From Acorus gramineus (taxonomy: Eukaryota > Streptophyta > Magnoliopsida > Acorales > Acoraceae), in the NCBI GenBank assembly GCA_030737835.1, contig CM060855.1, positions 9,336,128-9,400,127 on the forward strand: DNA of 64,000 bases. The letters are read 5' to 3'. This document shows positions 11,501 through 23,487 of this stretch, piece by piece; the first letter of the stretch is position 1; each line of letters starts with the position of its first letter. The notes under the pieces are model-generated. The model was not told where the DNA came from, did no database searches, and saw only the letters and a list, made by a program, of their open reading frames with translations. Made by a program: the position numbers and the translations under genes.

Positions 11501-14500
11501 CTATCATGATGTATGGAGTAAAAATAATGTCATTTTTTCAAAGAGAAAAAAAAAAAAAAACATTGTATATAAGTATATACTTCATTTCATTTTACAATAT
11601 GCACTTCAATGGGAGAATGTATAATTTTTTTAAAAAAGAAAAACAGTGTAGACTACAAATGGGGCTGCACAAAGGGCTGGACATATCATTTTCCCTTGGG
11701 TTAAGCTCAGGAAAAATTCAAAAACATTAAAAAAATTATGAAAATAGAAAAATTACTTATGACATGCAAAATCACCAATATTAAATCAAATACATGATTC
11801 CCAATGATGTTATAACACCAAAACATAACGACTTCTGAAATCTAATATTTGAATTTAGGCAAAATCATCAAAAACCAATAATAAGAACTAGTAAGAACTA
11901 GCATAGAAAAACCTAGTGTAGCATTTTTTTATTCCTTTTTTACTTTGATACTGAACAAGTGAAATATGTAGTATGTAATTAATACATATTTAAATCATTT
12001 AATATGTGAATTACTGGACTATGAAATGTACTCTTAATGAGACATGATTTAAATGGGAGTTAAACTTTTAATGAAAAGTGTGCATTTATTACATGAATTG
12101 ATCAATAATTCATAGTATTTGATAACAAGGATGTAAATTAGGCTCGAAACGTGTGGCTAATCCAATTTTCAGATTTCAAATCGATATGCCGTGTAAATGA
12201 GTTATAAAAAAACCAATGTGTCTGAATGTCAAACAAAGCGCACTTATTAAAACGAAGCTAAAAACTGTTTGATAAACCTAACCTGTTGAGTAATTTGTGT
12301 ATTTCCCCATGGAACCAAAGAGGCTGGGAGATTATCATCAGTAACACTATTACTTTTGAACGGTAAGCCTTGGGCGATGTTTGTTCCTCCAACAGATGTT
12401 CCAGGAACTGAAGGTTGCTGTATAGACCTGCAGAAAGATACTAAAAAAGATAAGTCATATGATCATTAATAGGTAATGGTGTTGCCGTCCAGGTAGCTTA
12501 AGCATACTTCACATTGTGTGAGGATCTAATATCCGAAGCATCGTTGTTCACTGCAGGAGTTCCGATTGGGGGTAGCGTTTGCACACTGGTGGTAAATACA
12601 TCAGATGTTCCAGAATTGGCAAAGGCGCCTCCATCAGTGACAGCAGGCTCAGAACAGATATTGCTTTTTGCTTCCCCAGCCAATGAGTTCACCCTTCTAT
12701 TTGTGTAGGACATAACAGCATTATTATGTGGGAATGAACGAGGCTTCCGAGGAGCCTAATATGGAGACAGAAAAAATGGGTGAGAAAACATCTTGTTCAT
12801 AAATACATAGATAAGTACAATAACAGTATGTTACCTTCACAATTCTCGACTTGGCCTTAATTTCTCTTTCCCGTTGTTCCCGGCGATCATTCAGCATCTG
12901 TCTCTTAGACCTCACCTCGATGAAGTCATCCTCATCGCTAGGAGCTTCAATGCCTGGCTGTGTATAAACACGGACAACCCCAGTCTGCAGAGGAGCATCC
13001 ACAATTTCTGAAGCACCACTCCTTTTCAAATTGCCTTCTCCAGGGTTGGAAGACTCTGTTGCAGATATCAGCTGCTTATGCTCTGCTTCTCTTCCCGATG
13101 TTCTCCTCATCTTGCTATCTGGACCAATGGCACGCCCGCTGTTATTGGCATTAGAGTTCGAGCTTTCCGATTCAACCAACAATTTATTGGGTCGATTTGC
13201 AATGGAATCTCTTCTTCCCCCATTTTTTATAGGTCCCCTAGATCTTCCATTAGAATTCAAGATGTCACCCTGGACTAAAGAGTTAATAGCATCTGATGTC
13301 CTCCCATCAACATTTCCCCGCACTCTAAATTCCATACGCCGGACATTACGTCGAGCCCTTCTCTGAAACCCACTGCCAGAATCTGCATGTACATCTTGGG
13401 ATGCTGGAAATGATGATTTCAAATTAGAATTTCTAACAGCATAGACATATCTCTTCCCTCTGCCACCCGATGCCATGCCTTGAGCTTTTGATCTGCTAGT
13501 AGCTCTTTCAGAGGATAAAAGAGGTTCTCCACGCATCTGAACATGTGTTTCTCTGTTTCTAGAAATAGATCGATAATTCCTCCTAACAATCACATCATGA
13601 TTACCTTGATGTTGTTTTGGCAACATCAACTCCCTCACTACATGACTCTGAGATGGAGGAACTTCATCCTTCAGATTATCGGAGGGGGGTGATTCCTTCA
13701 GCTCACTGCCACCCAAACCTTTGGCAGATGCCTCATCCCAAACCTTAAATACAGAACCAGGCTGGCTCTCCATTTGAACAGATTGGTTTTGGGTCCTATC
13801 ATTTGCATAGACCGACTGCATAGATATAGAATCCTGGACAGGCTGGCTATGTAGGGGCAGGCCCTGTTTCTGATTCAGATGGTAATGGGTTGGAATGGTA
13901 GAATGTTGGACAAAAGACATTGTTTGGTGAGCTACTGGCAACATTCCCTGAGGAAGAGATGAATGATACCCCAGAAATAGCGAAGGTTGTGCATGATGGA
14001 GATGTAGCGGCATCTGTATAGAACCAATCTGTATGGCAGGGACTGGAGATGGTATGAGGGAAGGGCCAGAGAATAATCCAAATTGCAAGTTGACGGGATG
14101 ATCAGCCTGACTTGAAACCGCAGAGGCAGCGGGTAAAATTGGCTGGATAGGTGCCGCAGAAGGCAAAGGCATGTTAGCAGCTGATGCCACTGGCAGCTGA
14201 GCTTGTGGCTTCACAACAACAGAATTGCTCGTTGCTCCCATGTTCTCAACCTCATGAGATTTGATGGGCATCACTTTTTCGGTTTCAAGCACCATCTTTT
14301 TCATATGAGAGCTCTCAAAGCTCGCTTCAGAAAATGCATTATCTGTCTGGAGGCCATCATATCCACTGCCAATGGCAGTTTCAAGTTCTTGTTCAGCACC
14401 AACAGAAAGTGTTTGTAAACCAAGTTCCTTGGGTACATCAGCTGAAGTTGTTTCAAAAACGCTGCTAGTCGGGATGCCATTTTCAACACCATCATCAAAG

Positions 14501-17490
14501 CCCAAAGCCTGCTGACAAGTCTCGTCATCCATCGTCAACTCGTGCCCATCCAAATGCAAATCTTCCAATTCCCGAGAGAGGTTGCAGTTCTCTCCATCAC
14601 CTTCATGAATTTCATCCTCATCCAAGTAGCCATCCTCCACTTCATCATACTCTTCTTGCTCCTGGATCCTTTCATTGTCCTCAACAACCCATTCTTCATC
14701 TTCTACTTCTGAAGATGTGAGATTGCATGCATCTGGAACAGAAGCAATAGCTTGGCTATCTTCAGATGATAACATTCCTCGTCCATCCAATAAAGAAGGT
14801 ATAATTGGAGACTCACCAGAATTATCATCACCATCTAACTCGTCATCATGGGAGAGATGAGTGGGCGAAGTAGGTGGGCTTGAGACTGAGAGAGAAGACT
14901 GAGAGTCGCACCTCGGAGAGTCCTTGCCCTCCTTTGGGTCCTGAGAAACCGTCATGCTGAAACTGTTCCTCTGTGGTGGTGGTGGTTCAGTGATTTCAGC
15001 TTGCCCGAGCTTCTCATGCCGATAATCGCTATCACTTCCAGGCTGCACCATGTCTGCGCCTCTCATCCCTTCACGTGAATTTCTCATATCACTGCTGTCC
15101 ACAAAACTGCCTGAAGACCTGATATGATCCTCATCAGCTCTAAATGGAATCCTATGATTGGAAGCAGGAGCATTTGAAGAGGCCATAGTTGGAGGGGGGA
15201 GGACCCGTGGTTGCCTCATGGACTGGTGCCGCAGCCTCCCTCCTCTGAAGGAGGACATACCATCAAACTCGTATGGGCTCCCACGAGAGCGGCCATGTCC
15301 CCACCCAGAGTCCCCATATTTATCCGCTGGATTCTCAAGAAAGTCTCCATCGATATCCGAACTCCTATAATCACTGTCTCCCACAGCAGTCCATCTGTTT
15401 AGCTTTGGACGAAAATCTCCTGTCATCTGAGACTCTGACGTCCCTCCCTTCGAAGATGGCCTGTTAGTGTACATTCTCCCAGTTCCGAATGCATCCCTCC
15501 CTGGGCTCCTTGACCCATTATCTTCATGAAAACCGAATCCTGAAGTATTGACATTGGAAAATGTCTCCTTCCTCCACGGACCCGTATGTTTTCCACCGTC
15601 AGAAAAGGTTGAAGAGTGAGGCCTCAAACCCAAATCGGAAAACCTGTTCAGGCTGGAAGAGTCTGAAGACGCAGAACTGGTAATCCGCTCCACCATCCTC
15701 TCTCCTTCCTCCCAATCCCCAGCATCTCTCTGAACTTCTCTATCCTTCACCACTGCACCTCTCTCATCCTCCATGGAACTGAAAGACACTACTTTATCAT
15801 CATTTTGTGCAACCTTTCCAACATCCTTGTTAGCCATCCTTGCCTCTAACTCCAACAGCTTCTGCCTGGCGGCGGTTTTCCTCCTTTCCTCCTCCAAAAG
15901 GTACCTTTTTTTCTCCTCTTCCCTCATCAGCCTTTGCTCTTCAGCCTTTCTCAAAGCCTCCAGCTTCTCTTGCTCGGCTCTCCATGCAGCCTCCCTTGCA
16001 TCTTCCTCCACCCGCCTCCTCCTCTCCTCCTCCTCCTTCACCAACCTATCTCTCTCCTCCTCCTCCTTCCGCGCCAACTCCATCACCCTTGCCTGCTCCT
16101 CCAGAGCTCGCTGCCGCTCCTGTTCCTGCATCATCTGGACCCTCTCCAGCTCCGCCTCAAATGACTCCCTTACTGGATCATGGTATTCCGCCTGCCTCAT
16201 CATAACATCCCTCCTCCTCTTGAAAATCTTCGTATCATCAAAATCACTCATGATAGAATCCTCCATATAGGGCTTCCCCTCATTGTTAAACAACCGCCTA
16301 TCCCTCCCAATCGGGTCACTCAATGTGGACCCTTTATTATTCAGAGAAAATGATGATTTGGGTATGAAATTGTTCCTACCACGGTTGACGAATCCCCTAT
16401 TGTTCTGCTCTGTTGAAACCCTTCCACCAAACCCATTCTGCACATTATTTCCGTGACCTGAATCCCTCCTCGCTTGCCATGAATCCTGACCATTCATTTC
16501 CCGGTTAGAAAACCCATCCCTTTCACTCCCAAACCCATCTTTCATGTATAGTGCAGACCGCCAAGACCTGTTTGTGTCTCTGTTATACGCGGGCTCAGCG
16601 CGCCCATCTGGGGCAACACGAGGCGGCTGCGGTAGGTAATCCCTCTCCCTTTCCGGGGGAGGACCATAGCCGGTGTCGCGCTCATCGTCGGCCCAATCAG
16701 ACGTTCGAGTGAGACGAACCAGTGGGAGGAGCGGGTCAGCGGTACCATCCATCTTACTGTGATGCTTCAACTGCTCAGTGCCATCCGATGAAGGACCCCG
16801 ACCATCAGCACGCGATGAAGTGGGCCGCATGTTCTGGGGGCGCATCGTAAGCGGCGGAGACCGACTGGGAGGCATCTGGATCTCCCCTCCCCTCTCTCCA
16901 TCTTTGCTCGTCGGCCTCTGCTTCTGTGGCTGCTTCTGCCCGGGCACAGAAGCCGAGGGCAGCGAAGCCAGCAGAGAAGGGAAGTCTTCACCTCTCAAAA
17001 CCACCGCCTTGGGAGCTGCCACAGACACTGAAGAATCGGTGGTTGCACCAGGCCTAGCCGAAGGAGGTGTGTATACACCCCCACCACCAATCGCCGTCCG
17101 ATCACCAGCCTCCCTCTCCTGGGACGGGGTGATGAGAGAGAGGCCCGGCTTCGTCCAGCCCATGCTGGACGACCCGGACCGCGATCCCTGCCCGGGGTCC
17201 GATCGAACAGGGGCCGACGACGAAGGGTCGAACTGCTCATGCTCCTTCCGCAAGGAGGGGAGGTTCAGAGGGGACGGGACGGAGAGCCTCGGCGCCGCCG
17301 CCTTCTGTAACCCCGATGAGGAGCTCCTCGGCCTCGAAAGGACCACCATCCCTCCACCTCCTCCGCCGCCGCCGGCGGATCCGGGCCGGGCAGATCGATG
17401 GAGGGACGCATTGGATGGAGACTGCGTCGGCTGGTGTCTGCCGTACGATTTGTTGAGGTTCACGGAGACGAACTTCCCAGGGTTTGCCAT
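8503..17490 (-). CDS. large disordered protein with BAT2/PRRC2-like N-terminus and central coiled coil
   Basis: Seven exons on the minus strand (17490-12835, 12755-12508, 12427-12283, 11141-10949, 10857-10522, 10424-9730, 9210-8503) join in phase with GT-AG introns to give 2326 residues. The start MANPGKFVSVNLNKSYG, then RPRSS, SVPSPLNLPSLRKEHEQFDP and MGWTKPG, follows the order seen at the N-terminus of the BAT2/PRRC2 family (SLNL...ANLPSL...GTGW). Residues about 430-550 form a long Glu/Arg/Lys-rich coiled coil (EEEERDRLVKEEEERRRR). The rest is low-complexity, rich in Ser, Pro, Gly and Gln, with an acidic patch near 950. It resembles the unnamed Arabidopsis protein At3g50370 as I remember it. 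MOS1 is another plant BAT2_N protein. Animal PRRC2 proteins act in translation initiation and stress granules; a similar role here is only inference. The ATG at 17490 is the first Met in the frame. Confidence 0.88.
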
Positions 17491-17968
17491 CAAAGAACGT
17501 CCGCACCCCCGCCCGCCACAGCATGAAAAGAAAAACCAAAAACTACAACCCTAGATCGATCTCTCACTCGTGTTTCAGGGTCGGATTTAAAAATCGGTTC
17601 TTTCGAAATTGGGGGGGGGGGGGATCGAAATAGAAACCCTAGATGAATCGGATGATCTAGATGGGGGGGAGGAGGTGCGGAGCAGAATAAGGAGATTAGG
17701 AATACCTGCGGCGGAGGATCAGTTGGGGATATTGATTGATGTGAAATTAATGTTTTTGTGGGGGCAGAGGCGAAGTGGGCGGCGGAGGCGTGGACGGGAT
17801 GCGAAGCCCTAACCGAAACGAGAGAGATCAATTGAGAGGGGGTGCTACGGACATGTCAATGGTTACGGCTTCGTTCGGTGCGTCTCGTCCTCTCCAATGG
17901 ACTACTGGCAGCTGCTTCTTTCCCTTCATCCGGACCGTCCAATAACGGATTTTCTAACTTAAAATCGA

Positions 17969-17996
<28 letters not shown>
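17969..17996. repeat. T homopolymer (28 bases)
   Basis: An uninterrupted run of T upstream of the BAT2-like gene. It may be the relic of a retroposon poly-A tail read on the other strand, or a simple repeat. Confidence 0.85.
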
Positions 17997-17999
<3 letters not shown>

Positions 18000-18432
18000 A
18001 TGTATAAAAGAGAATTAACCATGATACACTAAATTGAAATCGTCCTATTATGTACTGATACATTTAATATTTTTCACAATCTTATTTATTGTAGTCACAT
18101 TATTAAAATAATATATGAAATCGACTGACACTATGCATTTATTATTTTAATATACACAATTTAATTATTAATGTTATTCCATTGTTTTTATTAAGTCTGA
18201 GTTTGAGAAACATTTTTTAATGGACTGTGTTACCTACCAAGAGTCTAGATTTATTCTATCCACACATTATTTTTACCTTCAAAATGTGATAATTGAGATT
18301 GGAGGGGCGTGAAAATGGAGCTGATGTCTAGTTTGTGTTGGCCAATTTCATCATTTCATATATTATATTTATAATAAACAAGTAATCATAAAATTCATGA
18401 AATAAATCACATAAATTTAGCCATTGTAATAA

Positions 18433-18668
18433 GGGCTTGTTTGGCAGCATACATAAAAACAGGTTTTAGCTTCTTTTTTTTAAGCGAAAGTTAAAAACTG
18501 TTACTAAAAGGTAAACTTAAATACATCATAATTACAAAATTTTATTTCTAAACTGTATCTCGAAATCTGTGTTTTATAAAGCAATCATCATCATTACACC
18601 CTCAAAAGATGTGCATAAAACTGCAAAAGCTAAAAATGATTTTTCAAATTGTGTTACTAAACGAGGCC
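18433..18668. mobile_element. Tourist-like (PIF/Harbinger) MITE, 236 bp
   Basis: Left end GGGCTTGTTTGGCAGCATAC pairs with the right end, which reads GGCCTCGTTTAGTAACACAA on the minus strand. Direct TAA triplets flank it at 18430-18432 and 18669-18671, the usual 3-bp target duplication. The inside is AT-rich and non-coding. Transposition would need a PIF/Harbinger transposase from elsewhere. Confidence 0.65.
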
Positions 18669-18759
18669 TAAGTAATGGAACATGGAGAAATAGGATGGAA
18701 AACAGGGGTGATCAATAAGTTTAGAACCCATTTATTTGCGAGGTTAATAGATATACACA

Positions 18760-19070
18760 ACTTTCTAGAATATGTGGGTCTCAATATTTGATATTCTCAT
18801 TTGAACTTTGTATTTTCTCTAAATTTATTTAATTGCATGAAAAATCTACATGTTAAATCATTTGTCATCACCTCTTATATAGAAGTGACCTACTACACAT
18901 GCCAAATCATTTTTTTATATTTTATAAATTACAACTTATTCATATTTTATCATGATCCACTAAAAAAAATCATTATCACATTTTTTAATTATAATAACAA
19001 AAAACATAGACAAATAAAAATAATTTATTTCTTATCTATATATGTTGAAATAATCATCTATTTTAAAATA
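18760..19070 (+). repeat. copy 1 of an AT-rich dispersed repeat family
   Basis: It shares the words GTCATCACCTCTTATA and TTATATTTTATAAATTAC plus general layout with copies near 23.7-23.95, 32.56-32.86 and 56.28-57.4 kb. Its right side abuts the target duplication of the hAT-like element. The termini were not resolved. Confidence 0.45.
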
Positions 19071-19079
19071 TCTTATGTC

Positions 19080-19893
19080 CAAGGGCGGAACTAGGATTTT
19101 ATATTGGGAGGGGCTAAGATGAACTCCAAATCTAATAAACAATTTAAATTTTATATAAACCAAACAAGTTTTTACTTTATTTCTAGTAAATTTTGTCATA
19201 GATATGCAAAAATACAAAAATAGACAAAAGATTAAGTTTTTTCATAAATATGTTATTGAAACTGTATTTACGATCCTTTAAAGAATATAAATCATCTTTT
19301 ATCCGATCTGAGTCAATATTTTCAGCAAAATAAAATTTCAATGTAAATAATCATAGAATCTACAAGAAAATCATCTTTCATCTTAGTGTGAAGTGTTGTA
19401 ACAGATTTCATAATTGAAAAAAATACAATTGATCTCAATATATCTAGGCTAGTAAAGATTAAAAAAAAAAAGAATCATTCTAACAAAGATTTAAAAATTT
19501 TATAACTATATTTTTGTAGAAAAAAATATGAAAACTATGATAAAATTGGTAATAAGGGAGAATTCGTTACACATCTTGTATTATTGTATAAGAAATATGT
19601 ATTTAACCATGTGATTGATAGGAATTAAGTTACATTTCTTCAATGCAAGGTAAGTGATGATTGTGTGGTGTAATGGGCAAATAATAGCCGGATTAATTAG
19701 CCTATACAAGACAATAATCAACTGTGTAGAAACTAGTGTGAGAGGATAATCAGCCATAATTAGGGGTAGTAATTAAGGGTGATTATGACTGAATAATGAT
19801 GGGAATAATCACAGCCTAATTAAAAAAAATTATCAAAAAATTTAGGGGGGGGGGGGCTACAGCCCGGCCAAGCCGAGCTGTAGCTCCGCCCCT
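19080..19893. mobile_element. hAT-like non-autonomous element, 814 bp, with 8-bp target duplication
   Basis: The left end reads CAAGGGCGGAACTAGGA. The right end reads AGGGGCGGAGCTAC on the minus strand, an imperfect inverted repeat of the CAGGGGCGGAGC type common in plant hAT elements. CTTATGTC occurs directly on both sides (19072-19079 and 19894-19901), the 8-bp duplication made by hAT transposases. The right end carries a 12-base G run and a GC-rich partial palindrome (GGGCTGTAGC-type words). No transposase frame is present, so it is non-autonomous. Confidence 0.75.
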
Positions 19894-21407
19894 CTTATGT
19901 CATTATCCAAATAGAAGTTAAAACATAGCCCATTAAATATAGGAAATAGTGGCAATCTGAATGGAAAATGATATATCTAACTCCAATTGCAGCCTCAAAT
20001 GCAGTCCAAGTCGTTTTTCTTTTTTCTTTTTTTAAAAAAATATGTACCCTCATATTAAAGTAATTATTATTATTATATAAATTGAAGTATATACTGAAAT
20101 ACAACAACGTGTTTTTTTGTTTAAAAGAAAAAAATACATCATATACAGTGATAGAATCTCAACGCTATCAAGACTACAGACCAGACTGCATAACAAACTG
20201 TATCAATGCTCCATCTGAATACATAGATATATAAATACGTATCAATGCGTGTTTTTTCCCTTACACCTGAATTAACAATTCTTCATCATCTACGAACAAC
20301 TACTACCCATTAAGCTGAGATCAGATGACCAATGACTTCCTTGTAGTTAACCAACGAGTATGTGTCACCTAAATTAAATAATGCTCCATAAATAAATATA
20401 TTTTCATAGATTCTTACCATTAAAAGTATTTTTGATGCATGCATTTCTATTGGATAACTGAACTCCAGTAGTTAGCCACAGCTGATCTGATTCGCATTAA
20501 GCAGCCGACATTCCAAGCCCAACAAGATTTGCGTGCCGTGCTAGCCTCCAAATGATTGTCCTCATCAGATTCTCAGATTCACGTATTGCATTAATGCATG
20601 ATTCACGTTGTAATAAATTAGCATTCCTTTCAGTAAGTCGAAATCAATTTTTCCACGAATGCTCAACCGAAATCGGTCATCAATCCTTCCATTAATGAAA
20701 TCCACAATAGTTGATTAAGAATCTACATAAAGCTTTTTAATTGTTTTATAATTTATAATATAATACTGTACGCAGGCTCATACCTCTCACACGCAAGTAT
20801 ATTTACACATTGCCAAATCAAACATATATTTTATTTAATACGATTCATTTGAATAAATATTTTATTTTTAAATAAAATAATGTACATGAGCAATAAAGAT
20901 TGTACATGAGACCGCTGACACACTCAATTATTTTTGTAATTACTTTTTTATCAATATCATATCAATAACCGAATATATACTTCATTATTTCAACATATAC
21001 TTTATTACAAAAAATAAAAAAGAGTAAAGTATATATATTCAATTTATACAAATAAAAAAATATATATTTTATTGACTAAATATACACTTCAACTTAACAA
21101 AAAAATCAAAATATGTAAGATCTATCAAACTGGTGATGATATATTGATGTCCAAAAGTGTTGGGTCACATCAGTCATTTTCAATTCTGATTAACATCTAG
21201 TCACATATTTCAAATGTTGGACTTTAGAAACGAATTTAAACATTTATTAGATCTCACAACATCAAGATTGAGTTCGATGCGTTCATCATTTATCAATTCA
21301 TCTTAATTTCTAATAAGTAGCAGCTGACATGTGTTATAAATAATTTTAACATCACATATATTATCATGTTCGGCACGCCATCTACATAACATCTTACTTT
21401 TCAGCTC

Positions 21408-21415
21408 TATAAAAG
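21408..21415 (+). promoter_or_regulatory. TATA box of the carboxylesterase gene
   Basis: TATAAAAG lies 58 bases before the ATG at 21474. A start about 30 bases downstream would give a short 5' UTR of roughly 35 bases. The ATG at 21430 would then lie upstream of the transcript. Confidence 0.65.
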
Positions 21416-21473
21416 ACCATCAAGCACCAATGACCAACCAAAACAAAACCAATCTCAAAGTAGTCTCACTAAC

Positions 21474-23487
21474 ATGGAGCACCTCCACCTCCCCACAACA
21501 CCCCCACCCCCGCTTGACCCAACCAAACTCAAGCTTGACCTCGCCCCGTTCATGCGCCTCTACACCGACGGCACCATCGAGAGGCTCGGTGACACCGACA
21601 CCGTCCCCCCGTCCCTCGACCCGGTCACCGGCGTCGCCTCCAAAGACGTCGTCATCGACCCGGAGACTGGCGCGTCCGCGCGCCTCTTCCTCCCCACGCG
21701 CCGCAAGAATCTCCTCCCCCTCGTCGTCTACTACCACGGCGGCGGCTTCTGCGTCGGGTCCGCCAAGTCGCGCGCGTACCACGGCTCCGTGGGCTCGCTG
21801 TGCGCGGAAGCGGGCGCGGTCGCGGTGTCCGTGGACTACCGACTCGCGCCCGAGCACCCAGTCCCGGCCGCGCACGACGACTCGTGGACTGCTTTGAAGT
21901 GGGTCGCCTCCCACGCGTGCCGGGACGGGCCGGAGGAGTGGCTGAACGACTGCGTGGACTTCGAGAGGGTGTGCTTGGCCGGGGACAGCGCGGGCGCCAA
22001 TATATGTCATCACATGGCGATGAAAGCTGGGTCGACACAATCGGGTGACAAAGGTTTTGTTGGTTAGATCAAAGGAAAAGTTTCATTATTATTGTCTGGT
22101 TTAAGGATTGCTTATTGGAATATAAATAATTAAACAAGATAAAAAGAAAATTATGGTTTTCTGTCCATTTGCTATTCATTTCTCGATTTGAATATATTTT
22201 AGTTTTTTTAGTGTTTGTATTATTAGAATATAGTTATATTCTTTATTTATAAACAAGAACAATTATTTGGATTTATTTTAATTTATTTAGAAATGATTAT
22301 TATAGTTACTTAATGCAGACAAAAGGTGAGATTACAAAAAGTAGCTTAAGAGTTTGTAAAAAAAAATTAATTACAAAAAAAATATAATCGCCCTTCCGAA
22401 GTTAACTGATGATTGGAAGAATTTTTTATTATTATATATATTATAAAATAGAAAGGTGAACTTTGTAGGTATGAAAAGTGAAAGTCTAGAATCTAAATAA
22501 ATAAAAAAATCTCCAAATAAATAGATGAATTTTTTATTTTTAAGTCCCCGTAAATCATAGGATTTAGTGATCGATCCCTCAATTCTTCATATTTTGATTT
22601 TAGTCCTCATATTTAAATAATGTGTTCATTTTTAGTTCTTAAGAAGGACCTATCCCTAAATTATTTAGTTTTCCTTTTAATTTCTAGGAGGGACTAAAAA
22701 TGAATATATCATTTATATCTAGGGATTAAAACCAAAATATGAAGAAGTGAGAGATCAATCGCTAAACAAATATGTTTACAGGGAGTGAAAATTTAAAAAC
22801 CCTAAACAGATATATTAAACCATATATTTACATCTCCTGCACCTACTCTGTTTTACAGTAATCACAACATTAATGTAAATATAAAATTGATTAACATGAT
22901 ATATTATCTATCTCAATATATATGTTTTATTACGAAAAACAAACGTAAATGCATTCAATTCGTATGAATGCTAATCTTACTTTTCTAAAAAAAAAAAAAA
23001 TATTTAAAAAAAAGCATGTATGAACTACAAACGGGACATGTAAATTTTTTCATTTACATGATCTCTTTTAACAGGTTTCAGCATCACAGGCATTATTTTG
23101 ATCCACCCCTACTTCTGGGGCACGGCCCCGGTAGGCGCCGAGGCCGCGCGCGCGGGGTTCAGGGAATTGCAGGACGAGATATGGGCGATGGTCTGCCCGG
23201 CGTCGACGGCGGGGAGTGACGATCCATTGGTGAACCCGATGGCGGACAGCGCGCCGGGGCTGGAGGGGCTGGGTTGTCGGAGGGCGTTGGTCTGCGTGGC
23301 GGAGATGGACGGGCTGCGCGACCGCGGGAGGCTGTACTTCGAACGGCTGAGGACGAGCGAGTGGGAGGGGACGGTCGAGATTTACGAGTCGGCGGGGGAG
23401 GGGCACGTGTTTCACATGTTCAAACCCGGGTGCGACGGCGCGAGGGGGCTCACGAAGCGCGTGGCGTCTTTTATTTCGGCTCTTTGA
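21474..23487 (+). CDS. class-I carboxylesterase (CXE family, HSL-type, GID1-related)
   Basis: Two exons, 21474-22053 and 23075-23487, encode 330 residues, the usual CXE size. The oxyanion-hole motif HGGGFCVGS is at 88-96, the nucleophile Ser172 lies in GDSAGAN, and Asp272 (EMDGLRDR) and His304 (GEGHVFH) complete the triad. DYRLAPEHP at 121-129 is the other family hallmark. His at the last triad position argues for an active esterase, because the GID1 receptors replace it. The substrate cannot be read from sequence; family members hydrolyse acyl esters of small molecules, and some act on xenobiotics or hormone conjugates. Exon 1 is strongly GC-rich and the 1-kb intron AT-rich. The donor is uncertain: G|GTTTTG at 22053/22054 or G|GTGACA at 22044/22045, both in frame; the second would give 327 residues. 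Confidence 0.9.
22537..22794. repeat. foldback (long inverted repeat) element in carboxylesterase intron
   Basis: The left arm (about 22537-22640) and the right arm (about 22690-22794) are imperfect reverse complements. For example CTTCATATTTTGATTTTAGT on the left matches ACCAAAATATGAAGAAG on the right, and TTCATTTTTAGTT matches GGACTAAAAATGAA. A transcript would fold into a hairpin of about 100 bp, typical of MITE-like elements inside plant introns. Confidence 0.7.

Larger units (their letters stand above)
17491..21473. other. transposon-rich spacer between BAT2-like gene and carboxylesterase
   Basis: This 4-kb AT-rich stretch holds the divergent promoters of the two genes and no gene that I can support. 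It contains a 13-base G run (17611-17623), a 28-base T run (17969-17996), a small MITE (18433-18668), an AT-rich repeat copy (about 18760-19070) and a hAT-like element (19080-19893). The part from 19.9 to 21.4 kb has no recognisable structure apart from the carboxylesterase TATA box. Confidence 0.6.

Noticed and set aside
15773..16270. Ser-rich plus-strand frame of 165 codons
   Set aside because: It is the mirror of Glu/Arg codons of the coiled coil on the minus strand.
16778..17554. 258-codon plus-strand open frame
   Set aside because: It is antisense to the GC-rich first exon of the BAT2-like gene, with no start context or family features.
21420..22040. 206-codon minus-strand frame
   Set aside because: It is antisense to the GC-rich first exon of the carboxylesterase, where open frames arise by composition.
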